Source of the DNA: Microthyrium microscopicum
Taxonomy: Eukaryota; Ascomycota; Dothideomycetes; Microthyriales; Microthyriaceae
Direction of reading: 5' to 3'
Assembly (NCBI GenBank): GCA_010405405.1
Contig: MU004240.1
Span: 822,217 to 886,216, forward strand
Length of the DNA: 64,000 bases
In this document: in pieces, positions 23,366 through 38,818 of the stretch
How the letters are laid out: each line of letters opens with the position of its first letter
Numbering within the stretch: position 1 is the stretch's first letter
The notes under the pieces: generated by a model
Told to the model about the DNA's origin: nothing
Seen by the model: only the letters and a program-made list of their open reading frames with translations
Database searches by the model: none
Program-made: the position numbers and the translations under genes

Positions 23366-26300
23366 TTTAGTAATAAATAATATTTTAATCCTTTTATAGT
23401 ATAATACTAACCTTATTAGTTATTTAAAGTATCTTAATTTTTAGCCTACTAAGGTAACTATTAAGAAGTATTAATAAACCTTAAGATATTCTTAGAATAC
23501 TCTAGTTCTTAAGTCCTAGTAGTCTAGTAGTTAGTAATCTTATTAGTATAAGGGAATTAGTAGTATAATTATTTACTCTTTTTAATTAGTAGGAACGCTA
23601 TTAGAGTTATAATTAATACTATTACTAATAGGCTCTAGTATTAGTAGTATCTAGGTAGGATATAGGCCTAGCTTATTAGGGTACTAAGTATAAAACTTAG
23701 TAATAAGCTCTAGCGCGTTTTTAGTAGCTATTTAATTATATTATTTAGCTTTATTATAACTAGTATACTTAATCTTATATTATAGCTTCTTATATTAACT
23801 AGTAAAGTAGTTATTAATAATAGTATTAATAGACTATTTATTGTTATTTATAGTTTTTCTAATAACTACTAGTAGTAGATTAGTATACTTAAGTAGCTTA
23901 GTATTATCTATAATATAGTAGAGGACCTAAACGTAGAAAATATTATATATCTTTATAAAAGAGAGGAGATTAAGTTTATAAGTAATAGTATTAATTTTCT
24001 TAATTATATAGAAGGAACTTATATTCTTATTATTTAGAGTCTTTAAGAAATATAAAGTAGAGTAATTCTATATATCTAAGTAAACTTAGTTACTTAGTAA
24101 TAAGTCTAGAGCTATATAGTAATAATAGTTAGCATATTCTACTTACTAAGCTTATATCTAGATTAATTACTCTATTAAGTAATTATATATCTTAGTATAT
24201 TTTTTCTATATTATATCTATATTAATAGCTTCCTTATTAGTAGCTATAGAGGCATTTATAGGTTTTAGGAGGCAATATAAAAACTTAAGGCCTAAATAAG
24301 AGTTAAATCTATTTTAAGCTTTAAAGGATATAACTCCTATAGTAGCGTTTATAATAAAATTAACTATAAATTTAGTAAAGAGTAGAAAGGCTACCTAGTT
24401 ATCTTAATCCTAATTAATAAATATATATAAGAACTACTTAAGTATAGTAACTAAGATTTCTATTATACTATTAGTTTTAGAATAAAATACTATACTAAGA
24501 TAAAGTATTATGTTTACGTATTTATATAAGCGCTTCTAAAACGTAAAGATAAATTAGCTATTATAGTCTAAAAGAATTATTAATAGCTAGCTAATAAGCT
24601 TCTATATATAGTTAATAAAGGCTAGTACTATTAAGTCTATAAATAAGTCTAGTAGTAGAATAAAATATTAAGTTTATATATATTAGTTAATAACTACTAT
24701 AACATATTAATAGATTATACTTTAGTATAAATAGTAAGGTAGTAAGATAGTAAAGTTAATAGAAATATTAGACTATATGTACTTAGAAAGAAGGAATTAA
24801 TATAGAAAGCCTTACTTCTTTTAGTAAATAGGTTTAGTAAATATATATTTATAGCTTTTAATAAAGCTTTTAATATTCTATAATATTTTAAGCTACTAGT
24901 AATCTTTTTATAAGTAGTAGTAAGTTATTACTACTTTACTATAGTCTATAGCTTTATAGCTATATATACTCTATATAGTATAATGCTAAAGCTTACCTTA
25001 AAGGATAAAGATCTAGTTATAGTAAAGGATTATTTTATTAATAGCTACTATATAGTCTCTAAGCTTAATCTACTCTTATTTTAGAGTACTAAAGAGTAAG
25101 AAGAGTTAATAGTTAGTCTTAGTATAGTAAATAGTAATTATTATTTTGTTATACTCTACTATATTTATAATATCTTATAAGAACTAGTTACTATTAAAAT
25201 TTAGAGATAGATTATTTCTTAAGGAATTAAGTAGCTTATCTTTAGACGTCTTATTATTACTAAGAGACTCTTTTATAAAATTAAGTAGCTTACTTATAGG
25301 ATTAAAAATATCTAACTTATTCTAAGTAATAGTAGCTAAGTATAGTATTAAGAAGTAAGTAGGTTTAATAAGTAATATAGCTAGCTTTACTATATATTTT
25401 ATATTAAATTAGTATAGAAATAGTAAAGATTAGACTTATTAAGAGATATAAGGATTATTATTACTTTATAGAATATTTTATAACTAATAAGTAAAGGTAT
25501 TTGCCTTTCTATTAGCTATACTTAGGTAGTACTTTATTTTAAAGTAAAACTAGAAGAGGAACTTAGCCTATTTAGCTTATTATTAAGAGAGATATTTTAT
25601 TATTATAAATATTTAAAGATTATAATAATTAGAAAATACTTAAATAGGGTTAATAGAGCTAAATAGCTCTAGTTCTTACTTTTTAAATACGTAAATAATA
25701 GTTAGAAGCTCTTTATTATAAATATTATAATTATATTTTACTAAAGTTATTTTCTTTAAGAAATATATAACTAGGTAAAGCTTCCTATTATTACCTTTTT
25801 AAGAAAAGACTATAGCATAAACTTAATCTAAGGTATCTATTTTTAGCTATATTTCTTTTATATAATTAAAGTAATATAATATTTTAGTAGATATAAAGTC
25901 TTACTTTAGCTTCTTAAATATATATTTTTCTAGTCTATTAGGGTCCTAAAAAAAGATTACTATAGCGTCCTTCTTTATAAGTACTATTAGTAGTGCTATA
26001 GTTTTTAAATATTTAAGAATAAATTAATAGTAAAAGTTAGTAAAGTTAAAGAAAGCTTAAACGTTTTTTATTAAAAAGAGATATTACTAATTAACTATAC
26101 TTTAAACCTTCTTTAAGTCTATCTTAATACTTTTAGTAGTAATAATTAGGCTAAAGTATTTAACTTATTAAGTATTAAATTTATACTTCTAAATATCTAA
26201 GTATAATCCTACTTTACTTATTATTTTTAGAACTAAGTAGGTATAAGTAGTATAGCTAGCTTTAGTATTACTAAAGACTAATAGATTATCTATATAGCCT

Positions 26301-29300
26301 ATAATAAAGTTATCTAGGTAATTAATTAGGATATAGTTAAGATAAGCTTAGAAGGTTCTTAAGGCTCTAGTAAAGCTAAAGGGCATAACTTTAAATTTAT
26401 ATAACTTATAATAAGTTAGAAATATAGTTTTATATTTATTATTAGGTTTAATATAAATATATATAAAGGTAGTAATAATATTAAATTTAGAGAAGTATTT
26501 TATATAATAGATATAAGTAAGTATTTCTAATAGCTATAAAGGAATATTATAATTCTTTTATATAATCTTATTAAGTTTATAATAATTAATATAAACTTAA
26601 ATTCCTCCTCTTAGTTTATATATATATAATATTAATATAATATAATATAACTTACTAGCTTAAACTTAATCTTAACTAAGTATTTAATTAACGTATTATT
26701 TAATAATAAAGAATTTCTAGTAACCTAGGCTATTATAGTAGCATTTAAAGATTATAGCGTCTAGAATAATATTAATAAAGTAATCCTATTTACTATAGTA
26801 TAGTATAAGTTTATTACCTAATTTTAGATTAAAAATATTTATATAATAATAATATTTCTTTAGTAAATATTTAAGAATTTCTTCTTATAAGAAGAGAGGC
26901 TTATTATACTTCTCTTACTATTTTTTAAAATCTTTAAGTAAAATTTTACTTAAATTAATAGTAATATCTTCTTTTAGTATAGGATCTAGATTTAGAAGTT
27001 TCTTTTCCTTTTTATTTTTAAAGTTATTAAGCTAGATTTTATTAAATTACTAGCTTTATTCTAATAACTTAATAAAGGTAGTAGTACTAACTATAGTAAT
27101 ATTTTTAAAGTAAAGGTCTATTAGATTAACTAAGTAGCCTTTATAATTTACTAAGATTAGGTAGCCTACTAGTAAGTAGTATATAAGGTAGTAGTCTAAG
27201 TTAAAGTAGATTTATTTTTTACTTCCTTTAAGAATAACCTTATAGAGATTAATTTAAGGGTTATTAAGGATAAGGTTATAGCTAGTAATATTTATAATAA
27301 AGTAATAAATTTATTTAATATACTCTTCTAAATAGATATTAACTATAGTAGCTTTATTAACTTTTATAATAGCTTTACTATTAGCTAATTATATAATTTA
27401 GAAAGCAAAAAGATTAATAGTAAAGATTTTATATTATTTAATAAAGTTAGGATAAATAATTCCTATTACTCTACTACTAATATTTATAAAAATATTAATT
27501 TTTAAGTAGTAGCCTTATTTTAAAGAAAATATAGTACTAAAGGTAGTCTATTAGTTACTTACTATAGATATAGTAGCTACTTCTTAAGAATAGAAATTAT
27601 ATACTATAGAAGTAAGGAATATTTTAATAATAGCTAGTTTAGTATTATTAAATATAATAAGCTCTAGAGATAATACTTATTAAAGATTACTTTCTAGGCG
27701 CTAGATAGTCTTATTAACCTTATATTAGATTTATTCTTTAAAGAGAATTAGCTTAGAGTTAAGTTTTTCTTTCTTTTATTACTAATTATATACTTTTTAC
27801 TTATTTAGCTCTTTTATATATCTCTATAAAGAAGCTTTTAGTTTTCTATATTATTATTATAATTATACTTATTATAATTATCCTCTATAGTTAAAGACTA
27901 AGGAGATTAAGTAGTAATTTAATTATAAATAGTAGTAAACTCTATAATAATAGTAGTAACCTTTAGTTAGATTTTAGTATCTAAAAAGGTATCTTTATCT
28001 TTATATAGTGCTAAGTTATATTAATAGCTATAGCCCTTCTCTTTATACTTTATATAGTAGTTATTAGCCTTTAAGGTATTATAGATATCTAAAGAGTAGT
28101 TAAACTTTAGTTTCTATTTACTACTCTTAGCTACTAAATAATTATTATTATTATAGCTTTATAAATTAGTAAAGGGAATATATTTAATATAATAAGTAAT
28201 AGTATATAAGCTTTTAAGAAAGTTAATAAATATTTTTAATTTTATAAAGAGTACTCTCTTTATAAACTTTAGAAATAGAAGAGAATATATTTTAATAATC
28301 TTATCTTAATTACTAAGCTTAGCTTCTTATAAGTTCTCTAAGAAGTAAGCTAGGAATTATTTAAGCTTCTTAATAGGCTTTATTATAGCCTCTTAACTTT
28401 TAAGCTAGGTTTTAGTAGTAATATAGCTATCTTTAATACTATACTTATAGTTTAGATTAGACTATATTTCTACTATAAATAAATATAAGTTAATTAATTT
28501 ATAGTTATTTTACTTATTAATAATATTAAATACTTAATTCTTTATTACTCCTTAGATAACTTAGATCTTAAAGGCTTTTATAAGATAGACTTATATATTA
28601 TTATTAAGGTAATCTAATACTTTACCTTTCTAAGTATAGTACTTCTACTTATTCTTTTCTAAGAAGAGTAAAGATTTATTATTCTATACTTTAAAAAAAA
28701 AAGTACTACTAACTAAGTTAAAGTTAGAGAAAAGAGTAATTTAATATAAGTCTAGTATTCTTAGAAGTATATTTAAGTTAAGTTAGTCTATATCTTAAGC
28801 TAAGAAGATCTAGTAAAATAAATTATTATCTACTAACTTATTATAATTAAGATAAGGATTAGTTACCTTAGTAGCTAAGAGTTTCTTTTAAAGAGCGTTA
28901 ACTTAAGCTTAAAGAATAGTAGCTTTATCTACTTTCTTCTATAAAGCTTTATAGTATTTATTAATCTTATTAATATAGATAGTAAGTACTTCTTTAAGTA
29001 AATTATTATTATATTATAATTCTTATACCTTCTAGTAAGTAGTTATTACCTCTTTAAGGATAATAGCATTATCTTAGATTTATACTTTAAAGTAAGTAAT
29101 CTACTTTACATATTTATTATTAGTTTTAGCTAAGTCCTATATCTCTTTCTAAGCTTTTAGAGCTTCTTTCTAAAGAGTATAAATTAAGTCTATATTATAA
29201 GTATTTATATTTTACTTAATTTTAAAAAGGTAGACTATAGTTTAAAAGGCTAATAATAAGGTATAGAGCTATATAATTAAGTCGTCTAGTATAATCTTTC

Positions 29301-30437
29301 TTTTTAATAGACGTTCTAAATCTATACCTAATTTAATTAAGTAGTAAAAGTAGTAGTAAAGGTTTAATTACTTTTCTTTATAATAAAGGTATACTCCTAC
29401 GTCTTTTAGCTTATTACTTTCTTTACTAAGTATCTTTTATACTTAAGTAGCTTAAAAGATTAAAGGGTTCTTATTAATAGTTAGAGTAACTAGTTAATTA
29501 AAGTCTATTACTATAGAATAGTAAGATATTAATATAAGTAGTACTCTAAGGCTTTTAGCTTACTAGCATAGTTTTATTAACTATTTATATATTCTAAAAG
29601 AAAGTCTAATATTATTATTAGGTTAGAAAAAAGCTAGTAACTAGTTATTTCCTATATTTATTTAGTTTAGTAAAGTTATTTAACTAGTATTTTAAGGAGT
29701 ATCTTTTAATACTTTAGTCTCTTTGCTTTTATAGCCTTATTCTAATAAATAATTATCTTCTAACTTATTTTTATCTTTTAATAACGCTCTTAAGTCTAGT
29801 TCTAGTAGTTTTAATAGTTTTAAAATACTCTTTACTAAATCTACTACTTTCTAGGTAGTATTTAGTTATACTATATTCTAAGTATTAAGTCTACTTTAAT
29901 ACTTAGTATATATAGTAAAGGAGTAATATAATAGAAATAAATAATATAAGTATATAGGAGATAAGAATAAGCACTAATTATTAGGCTAAGTATAAGTAAT
30001 TAGAAATAGTAAGTAGGCTATATAGCTATTAACTTAGGTCTATTAGTTAGGAGCCTTATTAACTATAGTTATAAATAATAAAAAAGAGTACTAGGAAAAA
30101 ACGCTTATTTATTTAGCATATTTTAATAGTAAGTATATTAAGTATAATTATAAATATTTAGTAATAGTATAAAAAATAAACTTTAGTATTCTATAGAACT
30201 AAGGATAAGAAGTAATTAACGCTTAGACTATTAATAGGTTAAAAAATATTAGGGAATTCTAATACTCTAATTAGATAAAGGGTTAATAGAGCTAATAGAT
30301 TTAGTAAATCTATAAAGAATCTTTAATAAAGTCTAAGACTATATATGCAAAATATTAATCTATATAGGTGCTTCTTTAGAAATAAATTTTAGAATGCGTA
30401 GTATAAGTACGTAAGTAGTTAAATAATTTATAGATTA

Positions 30438-30664
30438 TATAATAAGCTATAGAACTTAGAGTAAGTAGATAATTAGATTATATTCTAGAATCTATAAATA
30501 GGAAAGAAAGAGAAAAAGATCTAGAAGAGCTATAGATCTATAAGGAATGTAAGTCTACTTAGTAGATCCTTAGGCGCGCTAACCCTCTTAGGTCTAGCGC
30601 GTGATCTTATAATAAGATCTCTCTTACAATACTACTATAAAGCCTATGAAGAGGAATTATTACA
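30438..30664 (-). repeat. LTR of Gypsy copy 1 (right; 5' LTR in coding sense)
   Basis: 227 bp. It retains more C and G than its partner (for example CTAGCGCGTGATC near 30,594) and is followed by the CTTAT duplication at 30,665-30,669. Confidence 0.88.
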
Positions 30665-30669
30665 CTTAT

Positions 30670-33600
30670 AAGTTAAAGATTTGTGCTATATAGATATTAC
30701 TATTTCTATTATTATTAATAAGAATTCTATCCCTATAACTAGTATTCTTATAAATATAAATAAATATACTTGCCTAAAAATAAGCTAAGTAGTAAAACTA
30801 AAAACTATTAAGCTAATTAGAAATAGTAATAAAGACTAAATTATACTAGAAGAATAGATAGCTATTAATAATTTATTATAAGCATAGCTAAGAAAAAGGT
30901 AAGTATTTTACTATAAATTACTAGTAAAGATTAGTTAAAACTTATAACTAAGTTTATATATTATTTAGTAAAAAAAGTATTAAATAAAGAGTAGATAAAT
31001 AAGAAATTTTCTTATAAAATATTATTAATAAAATAATTTAGATACTATTAATAAGAATAACTAATAGAGAAATAAATACGTAACTAAATTAAGTTTTCTT
31101 AATTATAAAGATCTTTTTTAGTAAAATAGAAATAGAAGTTAGGATCTTAGTAGATATATATAACTATATAAAGAAAATTAAAGATAATAATTCCTAAAAA
31201 GAAAATACTATTATTAGAAGTTCTATAAGTTATATAAAGAATAGTAAGAACTTTATTAAAGGAAGTAAAGTAAGTAAATATAACCTAAGATTATTAAACC
31301 TTTATCTAAAATAAATAAATATAATACTTAGAACTTACTAATAAATATTAAGTATTAGAGTTTAGTTATATAAATATATAATTTAATACAAAAAGTATCT
31401 AGTATTACTTCTAATTAATAGTAACGTAATTCTTATTAAGAGCTAAGTAAGCTCTTTTCTTAGTAGAAGCTTAGAAAGCTTATAACGAATTAATAAGTAT
31501 AATTAATAAAGATAATATTAAAGAAAATTATACTTTAGAGTAAAAGTTATAGAAAGTATTATATAAATACAATATATAAAGAGAAAGAGTAAAGATAGCT
31601 AAATAAGCATTATATAATAGCTCGTATATATTAGGCTATAATAAGCAAAATATTACTATCTCTAATTTAGAATAATATAATTATACCTAAAAAGAATAAT
31701 TACTTAAAAAATAATAAAGTAAGAAAGTTAACTTAAGCTAATATATATTATAATATTATTAGTATTAATAATTACTATATAAAATAATTAAATATCTTAC
31801 CTTCTATATTAAAAACTTAGTTATATCTATTAATACTATTAAATCCTTTATATCCTTCTTATTAAGGTAATAAAATCTTATACTTATTCTAAGTAATTAC
31901 CTTAATAGGCTTATTTTAAAAAGAGTATAGTTACTATTACTAAGAGAGATAAGCACTAAGATACTATTTAGTTATTATTAATATTATATATACTAAAGTT
32001 TTAATACTAAATAGGATAGAATTAAGTAGAATTATAAGGTACTTCTAGGCTCTAGTTTTATTATTCCTCTCTTAATATATTATAAATAAAATACTACTTT
32101 AATAATAACTTTAAATATTATATATTCTTTACGTCCTTATAATAAAACGTCCCTTACTCTTATTTAATTCTTCTATACTAGTACTAACGTAATAAGAAAT
32201 ATCTTAATTATTTAGTTGCTATCTAATATTTATTATAAAGTATATTTATAATACTAAAATAAGCCTATTAACTAATAAATAAATAGTTACTTAACTAACT
32301 TTAAGCTATTATAATACTATTAAATCCTCCTCCTACTAAAGTATAATATCTATAACGCAAAATAGTAAACATTACTAAAGAAGCAATCTAAGCTATAAAT
32401 AAAACTTTCTTTATTAGTAACTTACCTTTAATTTCTACCTTTTATAATTCTAATAATAGCAAAATTAGCATCTATATTAGCAATATTATACGCTTCCTCT
32501 ATACTTATATATTCTACTATATTTACTATAGATAAAGTAGCTAAGAACTTCTATAATTTAATACTATAGATTTCCTAAGAATATTTCTTCTTAATATATT
32601 TATTAATATTATCTAATTTTATAATAGCTACTATTTCTTAATCTACCCTTTAAATATTCTTTTATATTACTAATATATTAAGTTATTATTTATTATAGTT
32701 ATATTAATAATTTATAATCTATTCCTAAGTAATATTATAATAAGTTCTTAATACTTATTTATTACCTTTAGAAAAGAAGCATAAAGCTAATATCTTTAAT
32801 TTTAAAGGTCTATACTAATAATAATTAGTTTATAAGATATTATAGTTTACTAGCTAATTTAGTAGCTATAAATTCTTATACTAATACTCTTACTTTTTCC
32901 TATATAAATATATATATAAGCTAAGTTTTACTAATTTTAACTTTAGATAATAGTATAGAGAACCTAATAATAATTAATTAATAGTAATAATAAGTTTAAA
33001 TAGCTAAATAATAAATATTTCATCTAGCTTAATAAGAAATAAAAAAGAGTTTACTAAACTTACTTAGTTTAATAATAATATTAAATAAAATTTATATATT
33101 CTTACTTTATATATTTATTACTTATAACGTAACTAAAATAAGTAATAGCTTTTATTATAATAGTTACTCTATACTTTTTAAATTATATAAAGTTAGCTTA
33201 TTATTAATAAAAAACTAGATACTATAAAGATATAGCTATAAATTAAAAAAAAAGAAATATAATAATTATAATATAAATATATATAGTATAATAGTAAGCT
33301 TTTACTAATAAATATTATAATATTAGCTTCTATATTTATTAATAGTTAGTATAGTATTCTTTAAATAGCTATTATCTATAAGTAGTAATACTAACCTCTT
33401 AAATAATAAAAAGACTTATTAAAAATACTTACTAATTATTAAGTTAAAGCCTCCTTTCTTTAAAGGTAGTTTACTAAATAAATCCTTAATACTAAGCATA
33501 TTATAAGTTTTTAGCTACTTATAAAGTAATTACTAAGTTCTTATTAACCTCTACTTACTAAAAGTATAAGTTAGCTATAACCTATATATCTCTTTAAATA

Positions 33601-36600
33601 TATTTATTTAGTATTCTTTTTACTTCTCTTCTTCTTTATATCTTTTTATTACCTTTACTCTTACCTAATTTAAAGCTATCTCTATATTATTTTACTAATA
33701 AATAGAAGCCTTAAAATTAAAAGTAAACATAACTTAATAAACTCTTATAAATATAACGTAGTTCGCTTTAAAATTAAGCTATTACTAACTCTTTAAAAGT
33801 AGTTATCTTATAATTATTAATAGTACTTAATACTTATATCTCTCTTTACTACTTTCTATTAGTAGTACCTCTACTAAGTCTATACTTATTATTTAGTAAA
33901 AACTAAATAATAATTTAAATACCTAGTAGAATATCTAAAATACTTTTACTAATTTTAGGTAATCTTATCTACTTTACTAATAAATAGCTTTATTAGTTTC
34001 TCTAAGACTATCTAATATATAAGAGTAGTATTATATATTTTTAAAGAGAGCTATTATTAGACTAGCTCTAAGTATTTACTTAGATATACCTTAACTCTAA
34101 ACCTAACTATTACTTTATAGCTAAGTATATTATAAAGTAGCTTCCTTACGTCTAATAATAAGTCTTCTTTATAGTTCTTTACCTCTACGCTATTACTATA
34201 TAACTCTTTATAAATAATATTATTAATAATAATAATTTCTATATAGTTTAAGCTCTCTTCTATACTATCTATAGTAATATTTACTCTAACTTTTAGATAA
34301 GTTTTAATATTAAAATACTACTTATTATATATTTACTAATAACTATTTAGGACTATAAACATTAAAACTATTTTTAGTCTCTTTTTCCTTAGTATAACCT
34401 TATTTATAAACTTATTTCTAATATTTTTTTAGATTATAAACGCTAGTACCTAGCTTATATTTAGGCTTATAAAGAGAAGTATAAGTATAGTACTTATAAT
34501 TATACTAATAAAGTATCTATTAATAAAGGCTACTAGCTTAAATCCTTATAAATATAATACTAATTATATATTAATAAAACTATTATAAATAATATTATAA
34601 TAGTAAGTTTATTATAAGTAGTATATTAAAACTCCTTATAGTATATTAGCTAAATTCTAAGTATTATAAAACAAAAATTAATAGTATTTAAACCCTTATA
34701 CTTAGCTTTTATAATAAGTTTTTAAGACGCTTTTTAAGTAGTCTTTAGGTATATTATAATAATTAGCTAAAAAACTTAAAAAAATAAAATTAAGTAAAGT
34801 AAAAGAATATTAAAAATATATAAGAATAATATAGTAATTATTTATAGCTTAATAATAAAGATAAGAAATAATAAATAACTTAGTTAGTAGCTACTATAGC
34901 TAGTAATAGCTATAATATACCTAAATACTTTAATTTCTATAAAAATCTAAGCTATTAAATTTAGCTTATAATAATATAGTAAGTAGTTATACTATACTTA
35001 CTATTATTTATTACTACTTACTATTATATATTATAGAGTAGAACTCTTTTACTTAAATAAATATCTAAGCTACCTAAAGACTATAATATATAAATATACT
35101 ATAGATCTTCTAAGGCTTTCTTAGCCTTTATAGTATACTATAAAGTTAATAATATAAATATAAATAAATTATCTACTTAAGTCTCTACCTAAAAAAATAC
35201 TTTTCTACCTTAAGTTTATTTATTATAATAAGCTAAAATTTTATAAGAAACATAGGTAGTAATATTTATATTAAATAAAAAAGTTAATTTATAGCGTATA
35301 TTAAGTAGCTAAAATATAATATTCTTTAGCTATTCTAAATATATAAGATACTACTAATTTATAAGCAAATTAACGTAATTAACTTTTATACTAGCTATTT
35401 ATTAGTTAATATATATATATTAAGTTAATAAGATTTATAGTATTAATTCTTATTATAGTAGCTTACTAAATCTTAATTAAAGTTAATAAATATCTAAAGG
35501 CCTTTCTACGTTATTTCTAACTATAGTAATTATAAATAGTTATTTTCATAACTATAGTATTATAAACTTAGTTAATTATACTAATTTTCTTAGTAAAAAT
35601 ATTACAAATCTAGACAATTATAACAATTTATCTAGCTAGTTTTTAATAATAATATTAAAATTATACTTTTTAAGAACTATTTAATAGGTTAAAACAATTT
35701 ATTAAGTAAGAGAGATTACTAGTACTTATATAAAAAATATAATACTTAAATTACTAATTCCTAGTTTAGAAGTTTAGATAGTAGTATTTAGAAATAATTA
35801 TTTATATAAATACTATAATTATAATTAATTATAATTATTATATAGAAGGCTAATAAATAGTAACTAGTTAAAGAATTTAGATAGAATATTATAATAAGCT
35901 ACTAAAAAGAGCTAGTTTACTTAGTATAGATTAAATAAAAAGAAACTACTAAACTAAAGCTAAGAATAATTCTTTAGAAATAAGAATTACTAAAGCCTTT
36001 CTAGCTATTATCTAGAATAAGGCTCTTAATAAGCTATAAGTCTAATAGAGGCCTTAATAATATTTTAATCTAAAGTAACTTCTTACTAAGAACTTAAAGT
36101 AATTTCTTACTAAGAATCTAGAGTAACTTCTTATTAAGAACCTAAAGTAACTTCTTATTAAGAACTTAGAGCAACTTCTTACTAAGAACTTAGAGTAACT
36201 TCTTACTAAGAACTTAGAGTAACTTCTTACTAAGAACCTAGAGTAACTTCTTACTAAGAACCTAAAATAACTTCTTACTAAGAACTTAGAGTAACTTCTT
36301 ACTAAAAACTTAAAATAACTTCTTACTAAGAACTTAGAGTAACTTCTTATTAAGAACTTAAAGTAACTTCTTATTAAGAACTTAGAGTAACTTCTTACTA
36401 AAAACCTAGAGTAACTTCTTACTAAGAACCTAAAGTAATTTCTTACTAAGAACTTAAAGTAACTTCTACTTATAAATTTATATTAATTTCTTACTATAAA
36501 CTTAAAATAGCATTATACTAAGAACTAAGTATAACTACTTAAAGTAAGCCTAAAGAAATTTCTTACTAAGAGTCTAAGATAATATAATAATAGGAATTTA

Positions 36601-38587
36601 AACTAGTACTAAGTTATATATCTTCTATCTATCTTTTTCTAATCCTTTTATCTTACTAGTCTAATTTAATATTAGCATTTTATATATTAATAATTAAACT
36701 AGTTTAATAGTTTATAAGTAGTAATAAATAATATAATTAAATATTAGGTAAAGTATAAGTATATATAATTATATTACTTAATATAATAAGTACTAAAGGT
36801 CTAAAAAATATAAAAAAAGTAGGCTAAAGTATATATTAAGAACTTAAAATAATAAGTTAAGACTCTAAAACTTATTTAGCTTTTAGCTTTTTAAAGCGCG
36901 CTACTAAGTCTAGTCTTACTTTTCTAAAGAGTTTATTTAAGTTAAATAGAAAACTTAAGTTACTACTATTCTTTTCTTAAAGAGTTTTCTATTCTTTACT
37001 TAAAGAGTTTTCTATTCTTTACTTAATAAAGGCTATATTTAGGTAAAGGCTTACTAAGGTTAGTTAATAAATAATTATATATTATAAGTACTAAGAAATA
37101 TACTCTCTAATACTTACTAGTTTTTAATAATCTCTTCTTTAATCTTTTTAAATTTAATTTTAACTTTCTTAATAACTCTAGTTTATAGCTTAGCTAGCTA
37201 GTATTTTAGTAAAGTAATTCTAGTTTTAGAATATCTTTACTTTTATAAACTTATAGACTCTACTCTTTAAGCCTTAAAAAATAGAGCTAGAGAAAAAGCC
37301 TAAAAAGAGAAAGCTTAAAAGATAGAAAGCTTCCTATTTAATATAATAAGACTAAAATTAGCTAATTTTAGTTATAAAGCTAATACTAAAAGTTTCTACT
37401 CTTTATTTATAAAACTTAAAAGTAAAAATTCTAAAAATATAGCATTAATTAGAATAATTTTTAATAATACTAGTACTTACTTAAATAAGCTTATAACTCT
37501 TTACTATCTTTAACTTATTACTCTTTATCCTCCTTTTCTAAATTCTAAAATACTAATTTATATTTAGTAACTTTTAGTAAAGAGATTAGGGTTAAGGTTA
37601 AAAAAGAAAAAGATAAAAATATATCTATAAGAAAGCTATCTAAGAATAATAAACTATATACGTAATTAAATTTATTTTCCTCTTCCTCTTCTTATTATCT
37701 CTCTACCTCTTTCTCTTTACGTCTTATTTCCTCTTTCTCTTTTAATCTCTTAATCTTTACTATTACCTTATTCTTATTAATTTTAATAATTACGTATATA
37801 ATATACTTCCTTTAGCTCTTTACTACTCTATCTAAAAAGGCTAAAATATTAGATTTAGTTTTATTAATATAAATATTAAGAATAATAGTTATAATAACTA
37901 ATAGGCTTTTAGTAGAACTAACTTTATTAGCTAAGGTTACTTCTATTATAAAGAAATAAAGCTAAAACTTTAAATCTATCCTTTTAGCTATATTTAATAA
38001 GTATTTAATAAAAATAGGTTACTTTAACTTAAGATTATAAATAAATACCCTTACCTTATCTTTAAATTCTACTTTAAATTAGTATACTAAGATAATTAAG
38101 AAAAGATAAATAATAAGCTATAAAATATTATTAACTTAAAGATTAGACTAAATCTAATTTATTTATCTTTATTTTAAAATCTATTAAGTACTACTATTTC
38201 TAAATTATAATAATTAAAGTAGTTAGTATAATCTATACTATATTTAGCAATAATACTACTATATTTAGTAGCAATACTAAAGAAATTAGTAATATTAAAG
38301 AATTCTTTAGCTTTATATATATTATTCCTCTTTAATAATATATAATATTTACTTAATTTTAAAAAGAATAGAAGTTTAAGATATTTATTAAGACGTTTAG
38401 AGGATTTAGTATAGTAGTTTTCCTCTAGAATAGCTATTTAATTATATAAATAGAAGCTAAAGGTACTATTAAAGAAAGACGTATTAATAATACTATAATA
38501 GGAAACTATCTAATTTATAATAATAATAAAGTTATAAAACCTATAATAAAAGGCGTAGATAAAGGTAAAGTTTATAAATTTACTAGA
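30670..38587. other. Middle segment of the older island element
   Basis: RIP-degraded, no intact gene. It holds the 24-bp minisatellite at 36,072-36,466. A minus-strand stretch at about 37,600-37,900 still reads as lysine/glutamate-rich coding sequence, and a plus-strand stretch at about 38,340-38,587 shows codon structure up to the insertion point of Gypsy copy 2. Neither could be assigned to a family. Confidence 0.4.
36072..36466 (+). repeat. 24-bp minisatellite, about 16 copies
   Basis: Head-to-tail units of the type AACTTCTTACTAAGAACTTA plus AGT-like spacers repeat every 24 bp for about 395 bp, with degenerate copies trailing to about 36,560. Units differ almost only by C/T and G/A. The period is a multiple of three, compatible with an eight-residue protein repeat in a former gene, but equally with a non-coding satellite. 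Confidence 0.85.
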
Positions 38588-38592
38588 CTTAC

Positions 38593-38818
38593 TGTAATGA
38601 GCTGCGGAACTTAAGCGAGTAAATAATTAGATTGTATTCTAGAATCTATAAATAGGAAAGAGAGAGAAGAAGATCTAGAAGAGTTATAGATTTATAAGGA
38701 AAGTAAGTTTACTTAGTAGATCCTTAGGCGTACTAACCCTCTTAGGTTTAGTATATAATTTTATAATAAGATCTTTCTTATAATACTACTATAAAGCCTA
38801 TAAAGAGGAATTATTATA
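38593..38818 (-). repeat. LTR of Gypsy copy 2 (left; 3' LTR in coding sense)
   Basis: 226 bp; its outer end TGTAATGAGC is the best-preserved terminus of the four LTRs. It is followed inside by a purine-rich tract (minus strand) and a TAGTC array at about 38,898-38,942. Confidence 0.88.

Larger units (their letters stand above)
23011..30664 (-). mobile_element. Ty3/Gypsy LTR retrotransposon, copy 1 (fossil)
   Basis: A complete-length but heavily RIP-degraded element of 7,654 bp. It has 227-bp LTRs at 23,011-23,237 and 30,438-30,664 and a 5-bp target duplication CTTAT at 23,006-23,010 and 30,665-30,669. The coding strand is minus: a purine-rich tract lies just inside the left LTR when read on that strand, and a Ty3/Gypsy reverse-transcriptase core is recognisable near 25,900-26,900 (the YxDD box region at about 26,290). 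Gag would occupy the right end and integrase the left. It carries a great many breaks throughout and is plainly dead. Age cannot be read from the LTRs because RIP inflates divergence. Confidence 0.9.

Noticed and set aside
36072-36466. CRISPR array
   Set aside because: Repeats are directly adjacent with no unique spacers, and the context is a eukaryotic nuclear genome.
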